DNA from: CBDBES01 sp965204465
Lineage (GTDB): Bacteria; Spirochaetota; Leptospiria; Turneriellales; CBDBES01
Direction of reading: 5' to 3'
Length of the DNA: 64,000 nt
Assembly (NCBI GenBank): GCA_965204465.1
Contig: CBDBES010000002.1
Span: forward strand, 1,277,341 to 1,341,340
A program made the position numbers and the translations under genes. The notes under the pieces were generated by a model. The model ran no database searches and was not told the DNA's origin. It saw nothing but the letters and a program-made list of their open reading frames with translations. Below, in pieces: positions 1-8,082 of this stretch (within the stretch, counting starts at the first letter, position 1; each line of letters begins with the position of its first letter).

Positions 1-1016
1 AGAAAGACTCTGAATATTTGAAAGATTTTCTAAAAAAAATTGAGCCTCTACCTGCTGTTTTTGACAAAAAATTTGTTAAAAATTTGGATGGCGACCATGT
101 GAAAAAATTGAAAAATCATAGAGAAAATATAGCGGCTTTAAAAAAAGATATTTATAATTTTAAAAAAGAAAAGAACATCAATAGAATGGTAATGATATGG
201 GCTGGTTCAACAGAAGTATATTCTGAGATACAGGATTTTCATTTAAGCTTAGATAAATATGAGAAAGCATTGGATGAAAATCACCCTGATATTTCTCCGA
301 GCCAAATTTACGCTTATGCAGCTATTTCAGAAGGCATTCCATTTTTAAATGGGGCCCCCAATTTAGCCGCAGATTTTCCGGCAATGGTAGAATTATCTAG
401 AAAAATGAAAGCACCTATAGCAGGAAAAGATTTTAAAACAGGCCAAACCTTGATCAAGACAATCATCGCCCCCGGTATTAAAGCCCGTATGTTAGGATTA
501 AGTGGTTGGTTTTCAACAAATATTTTAGGGAATCGCGATGGAGAAGTGTTGGATGACCCAGAATCATTTAAAACCAAGGAAGTATCTAAACTTTCTGTTT
601 TGGATACTATTTTAGAACCAGATATCTATAAGCATCTCTATGAGAATTACTTTCATAAGGTACGCATAAATTATTATCCACCTAGAGGAGATAATAAAGA
701 AGGATGGGATAATATTGATATTTTTGGTTGGATGGACTATCCAATGCAAATTAAGGTAAACTTCCTCTGTAGGGATTCCATATTAGCGGCCCCCTTGATG
801 CTTGATCTTCTACTGTTTGCGGATTTTGCCAAAAGATCTGGTCTTTCAGAAGTGCAAGAATGGCTTTCTTTCTATTTCAAGAGTCCGGATGTTGCACCTC
901 AATTAGATCCTGAGCATGATCTTTTTATACAGCTTACTAAATTAAAAAATACGATTCGTTATTTGATTGGTGAAAAACAGATCACTCATCTTGGAAACGA
1001 ATATTATGATTTTTAA
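1..1016 (+). CDS. ino1: Inositol-3-phosphate synthase, 5' end outside window
   Basis: Catalyses NAD-dependent isomerisation of glucose 6-phosphate to inositol 3-phosphate, the first step of inositol lipid synthesis. The frame is open to the left edge of the window, so the apparent TTG start at 18 is not the real start and the N-terminal NAD-binding half is missing. Visible family motifs are NGAPNLAADFPA, the active-site stretch GKDFKTGQT, NILGNRDGEVLDDPESFKTKE-like text and NYYPPRGDNKEGWDNID. The C-terminal part ends normally at about the expected length for archaeal/bacterial-type enzymes. It lies 23 bases upstream of truA on the same strand and is probably cotranscribed with it. Family assignment is strong; the physiological role is inferred. 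Confidence 0.9.
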   Translation, partial: KDSEYLKDFLKKIEPLPAVFDKKFVKNLDGDHVKKLKNHRENIAALKKDIYNFKKEKNINRMVMIWAGSTEVYSEIQDFHLSLDKYEKALDENHPDISPSQIYAYAAISEGIPFLNGAPNLAADFPAMVELSRKMKAPIAGKDFKTGQTLIKTIIAPGIKARMLGLSGWFSTNILGNRDGEVLDDPESFKTKEVSKLSVLDTILEPDIYKHLYENYFHKVRINYYPPRGDNKEGWDNIDIFGWMDYPMQIKVNFLCRDSILAAPLMLDLLLFADFAKRSGLSEVQEWLSFYFKSPDVAPQLDPEHDLFIQLTKLKNTIRYLIGEKQITHLGNEYYDF

Positions 1017-1039
1017 TTTCTTCGTTCTTATATCATTGA

Positions 1040-1849
1040 ATGAAACTGGCTTTTACAGTACAATATATAGGCGCTCGGTATAAAGGCTACCAGATCCAAA
1101 AAGAAGATAATACGATACAACAAGAACTGGAAAAAGCTTTTTCTATTGTACTTAGACATGGAGTCAGTATCTATGCAGCAGGTCGTACGGATAGCGGCGT
1201 AAATGCTATTGGACAAGTAATCCATCTGGAAACTAAAAATGAAGATGCAGCAAAGAACAAGATGGATGAGGAATGTGAATTTCTGAATAGATTGATCTAT
1301 TCTATAAATTGTATTTTGCCCTCTGATATTTCCATTATTTATGGGAAAAGAGTATCGGATGAATTTCACGCCAGGTTTTCTTGTTTAAGACGCGAGTATA
1401 TCTATCAGATACTGAACTCTAAATTCCGACATTCTTTACTAAAAGATTTTCTTTGGGTTAGGGAAAAATTAAATTTAGAATTAATAAATAAGGCCATCCC
1501 CTATTTGATGGGAGAAAAAGATTATGCATCTTTTACCAAAACTTCTTATCAAAAATTGGGGAAATCAACCAAGCGCAGAATCGATCGTATTCAAATAGTG
1601 GATCATAGCCCTAAAATTTATTTTCATTATGAAGGTTCAGGGTTTTTGCATAATATGGTTCGAATTTTAACAGGGACACTTTTAGAAGTAGCTCAAAGAA
1701 AGATAAAACCGGAAAAAGTTCAATCTATTTTAAATGGCCAAAACAGAAGGCTTACGGGAAAAACTCTTCCTTCTCATCCTCTTTATTTTTTAAATGCAAT
1801 TTATGCTGATTATAAAACCCCTAAAGAGCTACTTATGAAAATTGGCTGA
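1040..1849 (+). CDS. truA: tRNA pseudouridine synthase A
   Basis: Converts uridines 38-40 of the tRNA anticodon stem-loop to pseudouridine. The 269-residue protein has the usual length. The catalytic Asp lies in AAGRTDSGVNA (Asp51 from this ATG), and the C-terminal family motif GSGFLHNMVRILTG is intact. The 3' end overlaps the 3' end of convergent hisG by 17 bases, so the two transcripts run into each other without room for a terminator. No defects seen. Confidence 0.95.
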   Translation: MKLAFTVQYIGARYKGYQIQKEDNTIQQELEKAFSIVLRHGVSIYAAGRTDSGVNAIGQVIHLETKNEDAAKNKMDEECEFLNRLIYSINCILPSDISIIYGKRVSDEFHARFSCLRREYIYQILNSKFRHSLLKDFLWVREKLNLELINKAIPYLMGEKDYASFTKTSYQKLGKSTKRRIDRIQIVDHSPKIYFHYEGSGFLHNMVRILTGTLLEVAQRKIKPEKVQSILNGQNRRLTGKTLPSHPLYFLNAIYADYKTPKELLMKIG

Positions 1850-2441
1850 TAATTTTATTCATCTTATCTCTTTTGAATATGTAAGCTCCTTTGTTCATGA
1901 TCAAAGAAGCATGACTCTTTAGTATAGTTTGGCCCTCCTCCAAATGATTTGCTTTAAGAGTTTTTCCTGTGGAGATGAGATCTACAATTACATCAGAGAT
2001 GCCAGTGATAGGGGCAATTTCGATAGAACCATATAATTCTATAATGGAAATATTATATCCTTTTAGATGAAAATATTCAGAAGATAATTTAGGGTACTTA
2101 GTAGCAACCCTGATTGTTTTTCTTTTTTTCCAATTGCTTTTCCCTTCCGGGAATGCTACGGAAAGCCTGCATTTGCCAAAGGGAAGCGCTAAAGGAATGA
2201 ACACTTCATATAAAGACTCTTGCAATATATCATAGCCTACAATGCCCATATCGGCCGCTCCTTGTTCTACATAAGTGGCTACATCTTTAGAGCGTATCAA
2301 TAAGAATTCGATTTGCTTTTGGGAGTCTTTAAAGATCAATTGGCGGCTTTGTGGAATTTGATTTAAGGAAGTAATATTTTTCTGGTATAGAAAGGAAATG
2401 CATTCCTCACTCATACGCCCTTTTGGAATAGCAATACGCAA
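1833..2441 (-). CDS. hisG: ATP phosphoribosyltransferase, short form
   Basis: First enzyme of histidine biosynthesis, joining ATP and PRPP. At 202 residues it is the short form, which lacks the C-terminal regulatory domain and in characterised bacteria needs the HisRS-like partner HisZ; no hisZ is visible in this window. The N-terminus MRIAIPKGRM, the central GAADMGIVGYD and the PRPP-binding DVIVDLISTGKTLKAN region are recognisable. The start is TTG with AAAGGT about six bases upstream. It begins 10 bases after the stop of the upstream TPR membrane protein, suggesting cotranscription, and its 3' end overlaps truA. Confidence 0.93.
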   Translation of the reverse strand: MRIAIPKGRMSEECISFLYQKNITSLNQIPQSRQLIFKDSQKQIEFLLIRSKDVATYVEQGAADMGIVGYDILQESLYEVFIPLALPFGKCRLSVAFPEGKSNWKKRKTIRVATKYPKLSSEYFHLKGYNISIIELYGSIEIAPITGISDVIVDLISTGKTLKANHLEEGQTILKSHASLIMNKGAYIFKRDKMNKIISQFS

Positions 2442-2451
2442 TGATGACCTT

Positions 2452-3321
2452 TCATTCTTTTTCTTGTTTAACAGGATCGGACTTTCCTCCCGCTTTTGAT
2501 GGTGAAGATGTTTCTTTAGGTAAAAGGCCGATCAACATTAGATAGCTTTCTGAGTTTCTAAGGTATATGCTCCCGGGATAATTTTTCAATATTCTTTCAA
2601 AATTTTCTTTGGCAAGATCTATTTTGCCCTGCATGTATAATATTCTGGCTTTATGATATAATGCAATGTCTTCTTTTTTAATGCTTTGAAATTTCTCTCC
2701 TATTTTATCATATATTTCATATGCCCTTTCTAAATCCAATATATTTTCATAGGCTTGGGCAGCGTAAAATAGTATAAGCGGCCCCACTGAATTATTCCTA
2801 TGGTGTTCTCCGTAAGTTTCTAAAGGTTTTACTGCTTTGCTCTTTTCATTTAATTCTATGTAAGAGACTGCCTCTATTAAACAGGTATTATAACTATGGG
2901 ATGTTTTTAAGGTAGTATTGCATACCTCATTTGTTTTTTGAATCAGTTTTTCAAATTTCTGCTTTCTTTGGGGACCATCTTCAAGTTTTCGATAATCTTC
3001 ATAATCGGCTAGATATTGAAAAAAAAGGAAATTATGTTTTTGAACAAGCCCTGTATAAATGAATATGAAGGTAATTCCTATACACGCAGAACCAAAAACA
3101 AAAAGGGATACTTTACGGATGATTTTTGTATTTTCGATGATCCAATTTTTACAACGAAACAACCATTCTTCGATCAAATTTTGTTGGATGCCAATGGTAG
3201 GTTTTTCCAATTTACTTATTTCTTCATGCTCTTGTTGTTTTCTTTTCGTTTTTTTCCGGAAAGCCATACTTCCACTCTTTGGAAAAGAAATAGAGAGGCA
3301 ATAGGAAAAAAAGTCGATCAT
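2452..3321 (-). CDS. Single-pass membrane protein with TPR-like C-terminal domain
   Basis: Unnamed 289-residue protein. It has a basic N-terminal segment (AFRKKTKRKQQ), one clear membrane helix at about residues 70-92, and an alpha-helical C-terminal domain with TPR-like pairs (IALYHKARILYMQGKIDLAK, FERILKNYPGS). Topology and size resemble YfgM/YbgF-like periplasmic helper proteins, but I cannot assign a function. Met19 is an alternative start; the MIDFFS start is kept because the same leader occurs in a broken copy at 5026-5184. Parts of this gene are duplicated twice downstream of the ankyrin genes. It probably forms an operon with hisG. Confidence 0.7.
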   Translation of the reverse strand: MIDFFSYCLSISFPKSGSMAFRKKTKRKQQEHEEISKLEKPTIGIQQNLIEEWLFRCKNWIIENTKIIRKVSLFVFGSACIGITFIFIYTGLVQKHNFLFFQYLADYEDYRKLEDGPQRKQKFEKLIQKTNEVCNTTLKTSHSYNTCLIEAVSYIELNEKSKAVKPLETYGEHHRNNSVGPLILFYAAQAYENILDLERAYEIYDKIGEKFQSIKKEDIALYHKARILYMQGKIDLAKENFERILKNYPGSIYLRNSESYLMLIGLLPKETSSPSKAGGKSDPVKQEKE

Positions 3322-3460
3322 TCATTTTTTTTGCCTGCAAGACAAATAAATATTGTTCTCAATAGAGGTAAAGCCACGCAAACTCTCAAGAGGAGTGTTC
3401 ATCATTATACCCTCTGCTTCTTTTCCCAGCCGTGCTGATCTGCTTTTTTAAATATACTAC

Positions 3461-3489
3461 TTGACTTAATATTGTGATATTTGATCACT
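3461..3489 (+). promoter_or_regulatory. Candidate promoter and palindromic operator of first ankyrin gene
   Basis: A -35-like TTGACT at 3461-3466 is followed by the palindrome GTGAT-ATTTG-ATCAC (3474-3488). The same palindrome arms are kept in the duplicated upstream region at 5337-5351, although the bases between the arms differ. The layout is CRP/FNR-like in appearance but the spacing fits neither consensus. Regulatory role is inference. Confidence 0.4.
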
Positions 3490-3540
3490 GTCGCAGATAG
3501 GCTTAATTACCTACCATAATAAAGTTTTGGAGTGAAAAGT

Positions 3541-5025
3541 ATGAAAAGAAACAAATTTAAAGTATCTATTCTTTTGGTGTTGATTTCCCCTGTTTTTTTA
3601 ATCGCACAATCTCAAAATGATTCTACTGATCTTCCTGAGGGCATTAAAAAGGGAGCTACACCTTTACATTTGGCAAGTTGGGAAGGTCGTACAGAGATAG
3701 CTAAATTACTCATTTCTAAAGGAGCAAAAATAAATGTTAAAGATAAAGATGGAGATACACCTTTACATGCGGCAATTTATTATGGTCATATAGAGATAGT
3801 TAAATTACTCATTTCTAGAGGAGCAAAAATAAATGTTGAAAATGAAGAGGGATATACACCTTTACATTTGGCAAGTGGGGGTGGTCATATAGAGATAGCT
3901 AAATTACTCATTTCTAGAGGAGCAAAAATAAATGTTAAAGATAAAGATGGAGATACACCTTTACATGTGGCAAGTGAGAACGGTCATACAGAGACAGCTA
4001 AACTACTTATCTCTAAAGGAGCAAAAATAAATATTAAAGATAAATATGGAGATACACCTTTACATTGGGCAAGTGAGAAAGGTCATACAGAGACAGCTAG
4101 ATTACTCCTCTCTAAAGGAGCAAAAATAAATGTTAAAAAAAAATATGGAATTACACCTTTACATATAGCAAGTGAGAAAGGTCATACAGAGACAGCTAGA
4201 TTACTCCTCTCTAAAGGAGCAAAAATAAATGTTAAAACTAAAAATGGACATACACCTTTACATTTGGCAAGTGAGAACGGTCATACAGAGACAGCTAGAT
4301 TACTCATCTCTAGAGGAGCAAAAATAAATGTTAAAACTAAAAATGGACATACACCTTTACATTTGGCAAGTGAGAACGGTCATACAGAGACAGCTAGATT
4401 ACTCATCTCTAGAGGAGCAAAAATAAATGTTAAAGATAAAGATGGAGATACACCTTTACATTGGGCAATTAAGAGAGATCATACAGAGACAGCTAGATTA
4501 CTCCTCTCTGAAGGAGCAAAAATAAATGTTAAAAAAAAATATGGAATTACACCTTTACATATAGCAAGTGAGAAAGGTCATACAGAGACAGCTAGATTAC
4601 TCCTCTCTAAAGGAGCAAAAATAAATGTTAAAACTAAAAATGGACATACACCTTTACATTTGGCAAGTGAGAACGGTCATACAGAGACAGCTAGATTACT
4701 CATCTCTAGAGGAGCAAAAATAAATGTTAAAGCTAAAGATGGAGATACACCTTTACATTGGGCAAGTGGGGAAGGCCGCACAGAGATAGCTAAATTACTC
4801 ATTTCTAAAGGAGCAAAAATAAATGTTAAAACTAAAAATGGACATACACCTTTACATTTGGCAAGTCAAGAAGGTCATACAGAGACAGCTAGATTACTCA
4901 TTTCTAAAGGAGCAAAAATAAATGTTGAAAATCAAGATGGAGATACACCCAGCAATTTGGCTAAACAAAATAATCATCAAAAAACGCTACAGTTTTTGCT
5001 CTCTAAAGGAGGAAAGCTCAAATAA
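3541..5025 (+). CDS. Secreted ankyrin repeat protein A
   Basis: A signal peptide (KFKVSILLVLISPVFLIAQ) is followed by 13 ankyrin repeats of 33 residues and a degenerate C-terminal cap ending FLLSKGGKLK. Repeats follow TPLHxAS-GHTETAxLLIS-GAKINVK and are so similar that the gene is effectively a 99-bp DNA repeat array. I start at ATG 3541, which has GGAG about nine bases upstream, rather than the in-frame GTG at 3532. Compared with the paralogue at 5404 it lacks a segment of about 28 residues (the N-terminal cap helix), so the first repeat follows the signal peptide almost directly. Likely periplasmic or surface protein; partner unknown. Confidence 0.85.
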   Translation: MKRNKFKVSILLVLISPVFLIAQSQNDSTDLPEGIKKGATPLHLASWEGRTEIAKLLISKGAKINVKDKDGDTPLHAAIYYGHIEIVKLLISRGAKINVENEEGYTPLHLASGGGHIEIAKLLISRGAKINVKDKDGDTPLHVASENGHTETAKLLISKGAKINIKDKYGDTPLHWASEKGHTETARLLLSKGAKINVKKKYGITPLHIASEKGHTETARLLLSKGAKINVKTKNGHTPLHLASENGHTETARLLISRGAKINVKTKNGHTPLHLASENGHTETARLLISRGAKINVKDKDGDTPLHWAIKRDHTETARLLLSEGAKINVKKKYGITPLHIASEKGHTETARLLLSKGAKINVKTKNGHTPLHLASENGHTETARLLISRGAKINVKAKDGDTPLHWASGEGRTEIAKLLISKGAKINVKTKNGHTPLHLASQEGHTETARLLISKGAKINVENQDGDTPSNLAKQNNHQKTLQFLLSKGGKLK

Positions 5026-5184
5026 CAAAGGCTTTACTGCTTTGCTCTTTTCATTTAATTCTATGTAAGAGACTGTCTCTATTAAATAGCTATTATAATT
5101 ATGGGATGTTTTTATAGTGGAACGGCATTCTAATTCCCTATATTTTCCAAAGAATTTTTTGAAAAAGGAAAAAAAGTCGATCAT
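5026..5184 (-). pseudogene. Broken copy of the TPR membrane protein gene
   Basis: The minus-strand reading begins MIDFFS like the full gene at 3321 and then jumps to KTSHNYNSYLIETVSYIELN, matching KTSHSYNTCLIEAVSYIELN of the intact protein. The membrane helix region and everything after KAVKPL are missing. It is a by-product of the tandem duplication and unlikely to be functional. Confidence 0.85.
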
Positions 5185-5335
5185 TCATTTTTTTTGCCTG
5201 CAAGACAAATAAATATTGTTCTCAATAGAGGTAAAGCCACGCAAACTCTCAAGAGGAGTGTTCATCATTATACCCTCTGCTTCTTTTCCCAGCCGTGCTG
5301 ATCTTTTTTTTTAAATATACTACTTGATTTAATAT

Positions 5336-5352
5336 TGTGATATTTAATCACT
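5336..5352 (+). promoter_or_regulatory. Second copy of palindromic operator
   Basis: GTGAT-ATTTA-ATCAC in the duplicated upstream region of the second ankyrin gene. The arms are unchanged relative to 3474-3488 although neighbouring bases have diverged, which hints at selection on the palindrome. The -35-like hexamer here is TTGATT. Confidence 0.35.
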
Positions 5353-5403
5353 GTCGTAGATAGGCTTAATTACCTACCATAATAAGGTTTTAGAGTGAAA
5401 AGT

Positions 5404-6969
5404 ATGAAAAGAAACAAATTCAAAGTATCTATTCTTTTGGTGTTGATTTCCCCTGTTTTTTTAATCGCACAGCCTCAAAATGATTCTACTGATCTTTTTG
5501 AGGCCATTAAAGAGGGAAATTTAGAATTAGTTCGACAATTAACGGACCAGCCGGATGAAAAACTTGAAAAGATAGTGAATGTTAAAGCTAAGGATGGAGC
5601 TACACCTTTACATTCCGCAAGTGGGGAAGGTCATATAGAGATAGCTAAATTACTCATTTCTAAAGGAGCAAAAATAAATGTTAAGGATAAAAATGGAATT
5701 ACACCTTTACATTGGGCAAGTTATGAAGGTCATATAGAGATAGCTAAATTACTCATCTCTAAAGGAGCAAAAATAAATGTTAAAGATAAACGTGAATTTA
5801 CACCTTTACATGTGGCAAGTGAGAAAGGTCATACAGAGATAGCTAAATTACTCATCTCTGAAGGAGCAAAAATAAATGTTAAAAATAAACGTGGATTTAC
5901 ACCTTTACATGGGGCAAGTTATGAAGGTCATACAGAGACAGCTAAATTACTCATCTCTGAAGGAGCAAAAATAAATATTAAAGATAAATATGGAGATACA
6001 CCTTTACATGGGGCAAGTGGGAGCGGTCGTACAGAGACAGCTAGATTACTGATCTCTAAAGGAGCAAAAATAAATGTTAAAGATAAATATGGAGATACAC
6101 CTTTACATTGGGCAAGTGAGAAAGGTCATACAGAGACAGCTAGATTACTCCTCTCTGAAGGAGCAAAAATAAATGTTGAAAATGAAGATAGAACTACACC
6201 TTTACATATAGCAAGTGGGAAAGGTCATACAGAGACAGCTAGATTACTGATCTCTAAAGGAGCAAAAATAAATGTTAAAAAAAAATATGGAATTACACCT
6301 TTACATTGGGCAAGTGTGGGAGGTCATACAGAGACAGCTAAATTACTGATCTCTAGAGGAGCAAAAATAAATGTTAAGACTAAATATGGATTTACACCTT
6401 TACATATAGCAAGTGAGAAAGGTCATACAGAGACAGCTAAATTACTCATCTCTAAAGGAGCAAAAATAAATGTTGAAAATAAATATAGAAAGACACCTTT
6501 AGATCTGGCAATTCGGGCAGGTCATACAGAGATAGCTAAACTACTTATCTCTAAAGGAGCAATAATAAATATTAAAAATCAATATGGATATACACCTTTA
6601 CATGTGGCAAGTGAGAAAGGTCATACAGAGACAGCTAAATTACTGATCTCTAGAGGAGCAAAAATAAATGTTAAAGATAAAGATGGAGATACACCTTTAC
6701 ATTGGGCAAGTGGGGAAGGCCGCACAGAGATAGCTAAATTACTCATTTCTAAAGGAGCAAAAATAAATGTTAAAACTAAAAATGGACATACACCTTTACA
6801 TTTGGCAAGTCAAGAAGGTCATATAGAGATAGCTAAATTACTCATTTCTAAAGGAGCAAAAATAAATGTTGAAAATCAAGATGGAGATACACCCAGCGAT
6901 TTGGCTAAAAAAAACAATCATCAAAAAACGTTACAGTTTTTGCTTTCTAAAGGAGGAAAGCTCAAATAA
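5404..6969 (+). CDS. Secreted ankyrin repeat protein B
   Basis: Paralogue of the protein at 3541 with the same signal peptide (LVLISPVFLIAQ). It keeps the complete N-terminal cap (DLFEAIKEGNLELVRQL) that its sister lost, followed by 13 ankyrin repeats and the same C-terminal cap. Repeats are more varied than in the sister (for example SGRTETARLL and IRAGHTEIAKLL), so this copy is probably closer to the ancestral form. Start chosen at ATG 5404 instead of the upstream in-frame GTG 5395. It lies in the second unit of the tandem duplication. Export is predicted; the binding partner is unknown. Confidence 0.85.
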   Translation: MKRNKFKVSILLVLISPVFLIAQPQNDSTDLFEAIKEGNLELVRQLTDQPDEKLEKIVNVKAKDGATPLHSASGEGHIEIAKLLISKGAKINVKDKNGITPLHWASYEGHIEIAKLLISKGAKINVKDKREFTPLHVASEKGHTEIAKLLISEGAKINVKNKRGFTPLHGASYEGHTETAKLLISEGAKINIKDKYGDTPLHGASGSGRTETARLLISKGAKINVKDKYGDTPLHWASEKGHTETARLLLSEGAKINVENEDRTTPLHIASGKGHTETARLLISKGAKINVKKKYGITPLHWASVGGHTETAKLLISRGAKINVKTKYGFTPLHIASEKGHTETAKLLISKGAKINVENKYRKTPLDLAIRAGHTEIAKLLISKGAIINIKNQYGYTPLHVASEKGHTETAKLLISRGAKINVKDKDGDTPLHWASGEGRTEIAKLLISKGAKINVKTKNGHTPLHLASQEGHIEIAKLLISKGAKINVENQDGDTPSDLAKKNNHQKTLQFLLSKGGKLK

Positions 6970-7112
6970 CAAAGGCTTTACTGCTTTGCTCTTTTTATTT
7001 AATTCTATGTAAGAGACTGTCTCTATTAAATAGGTATTATAACTATGGGATGTTTTTAAAGTAGTATTGCATACCTCATTTTTTTTTGAATCAGTTTTTT
7101 AAATTTCTGCTT
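6970..7112 (-). pseudogene. Third partial copy of TPR membrane protein gene
   Basis: About 140 bases matching the internal part of the intact TPR gene at 2823-2965, including sequence missing from the copy at 5026. It ends inside AGAAAGCAGAAATTT, where it joins a transposase remnant. No start codon or membrane segment; non-functional. Confidence 0.8.
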
Positions 7113-7342
7113 TCTTATTTTCTAACTTCCCAGAGATTAAGAATTTCGTTTTTTGATCAACATAAGTCACAATATATCCGCTATTCTTTTTGCCCTCAAC
7201 GAGACCACCTTCCCAGTGTCCAATCGAATCTTTCTTTTCAGCTTCTTCGGGATGTTGATGAATGCTTTTCTTGCGGCTCTCAAGGACATTTAGAGGCCTC
7301 TGGGAGCGTTTTTTGCGCTTATTTGACCTTCTCCCTACCTAA
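7113..7342 (-). pseudogene. IS30-family transposase remnant
   Basis: Minus-strand translation gives RSQRPLNVLESRKK, then DSIGHWEGGLVEG, GYIVTYVDQKTKFLISG and KLENKKAEI before a stop. GHWEG and the following TYVDQKTKF-type strand are the start of the IS30 catalytic (DDE) domain. An in-frame stop upstream near 7343 and loss of both ends show it is a fragment. Its 3' boundary coincides with the edge of the TPR-gene duplication, so the element may have taken part in that rearrangement. Confidence 0.75.
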
Positions 7343-7553
7343 AAAACGGGGTCAGGTTTATAAGGAGTGTTGCATTTCGTCACGTAGTAGCCGAAAGGCT
7401 TGATTAAGCTCAGAAGCCTGTGCGCCAACTTAAAAACATTTACATTTTTGAAAAGAACGAGTATAAAATCCCCAGTTCAGCTTTTTTAAATAAGTAAAAT
7501 TTTTATTCTCTAAGCGTCCTTTACCAGAGGTTGTTTTTTATTTTTTATGTCCC

Positions 7554-7882
7554 ATGAACAATAGATTTGCACAAAGCGATAGAGATCAACTTATGATGTT
7601 TTCCCGTACTCTGGGAGATGATCTTGATAAGAATCACGAAATTTATGCATCTTCTTCTGAAGGTTATATTGTAGCGATTGATATTGCGGAAGGTCACTGG
7701 AGGGCAAGAGTTTAGAGTTTCACAGAGAGTATGTAGAAGACGGCAGAAAGTATACAAGTTATCATGCTAAACCTGCTGATTGTGTTATTTGTACTGTGCG
7801 TAAAGAATGTTGTACTGCAAAGGTAAAAATCGCTGCAATAGCCTTCAATTTTAGCAAAATGATACGGGAACAGCTTGTATAG
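7554..7882 (+). pseudogene. DDE transposase remnant (IS1182-like), frameshifted
   Basis: Starts at an ATG as MNNRFAQSDRDQLMMFSRTL, then is interrupted by a stop after EGHWRARV. It continues in another frame as SLEFHREYVEDGRKYTSYHA, KPADCVICTVRKECC and ends AAIAFNFSKMIREQLV. The Cys-rich C-x2-C segment and the hydrophobic tail are typical of the C-terminal half of IS1182-type transposases; the catalytic core is deleted. Family call is moderate. The remaining 7343-7553 shows nothing recognisable. Confidence 0.6.
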
Positions 7883-8082
7883 ATCAGGAAATTAGGAAAT
7901 TATTCTTCTGTGTTGAGGCACAGGCTCATTTTGTGGAGCAATGAATACCGCCAAAGGCTCGCCATACCATAAAGAGTGGGTGGATATGAGTATCAGATAA
8001 ATACAGTGCATTTATCCAGGGACTACTTACTTTTGGTATAAATTGTCTTAAATCATTTTCAATGAAAGTATGATAAAATATT

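Larger units (their letters stand above)
3310..7112. repeat. Tandem duplication of TPR-gene fragment plus ankyrin gene
   Basis: The 5' end and upstream region of the TPR gene together with the following ankyrin gene (about 3310-5025) recur at about 5160-6969. Each ankyrin gene is followed on the + strand by a copy of the internal TPR-gene segment that lies at about 2823-2913 (copies begin at 5026 and 6970). The second TPR copy has an internal deletion joining about 2913 to about 3300. The third runs to about 7112, where it meets an IS30 remnant. Copies differ by scattered substitutions, so the duplication is not recent. Confidence 0.85.

Noticed and set aside
3016..3438. 140-codon open frame opposite the TPR membrane protein gene
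   Set aside because: Antisense shadow of a clearly coding gene with membrane helix; no ribosome site.
3541..6969. Possible CRISPR-like array because of regular 99-bp repeats
   Set aside because: The repeats are contiguous and coding, without spacers; they are ankyrin units.
7086..7403. 105-codon open frame on the + strand
   Set aside because: It is antisense to the IS30 transposase remnant, which explains the sequence.
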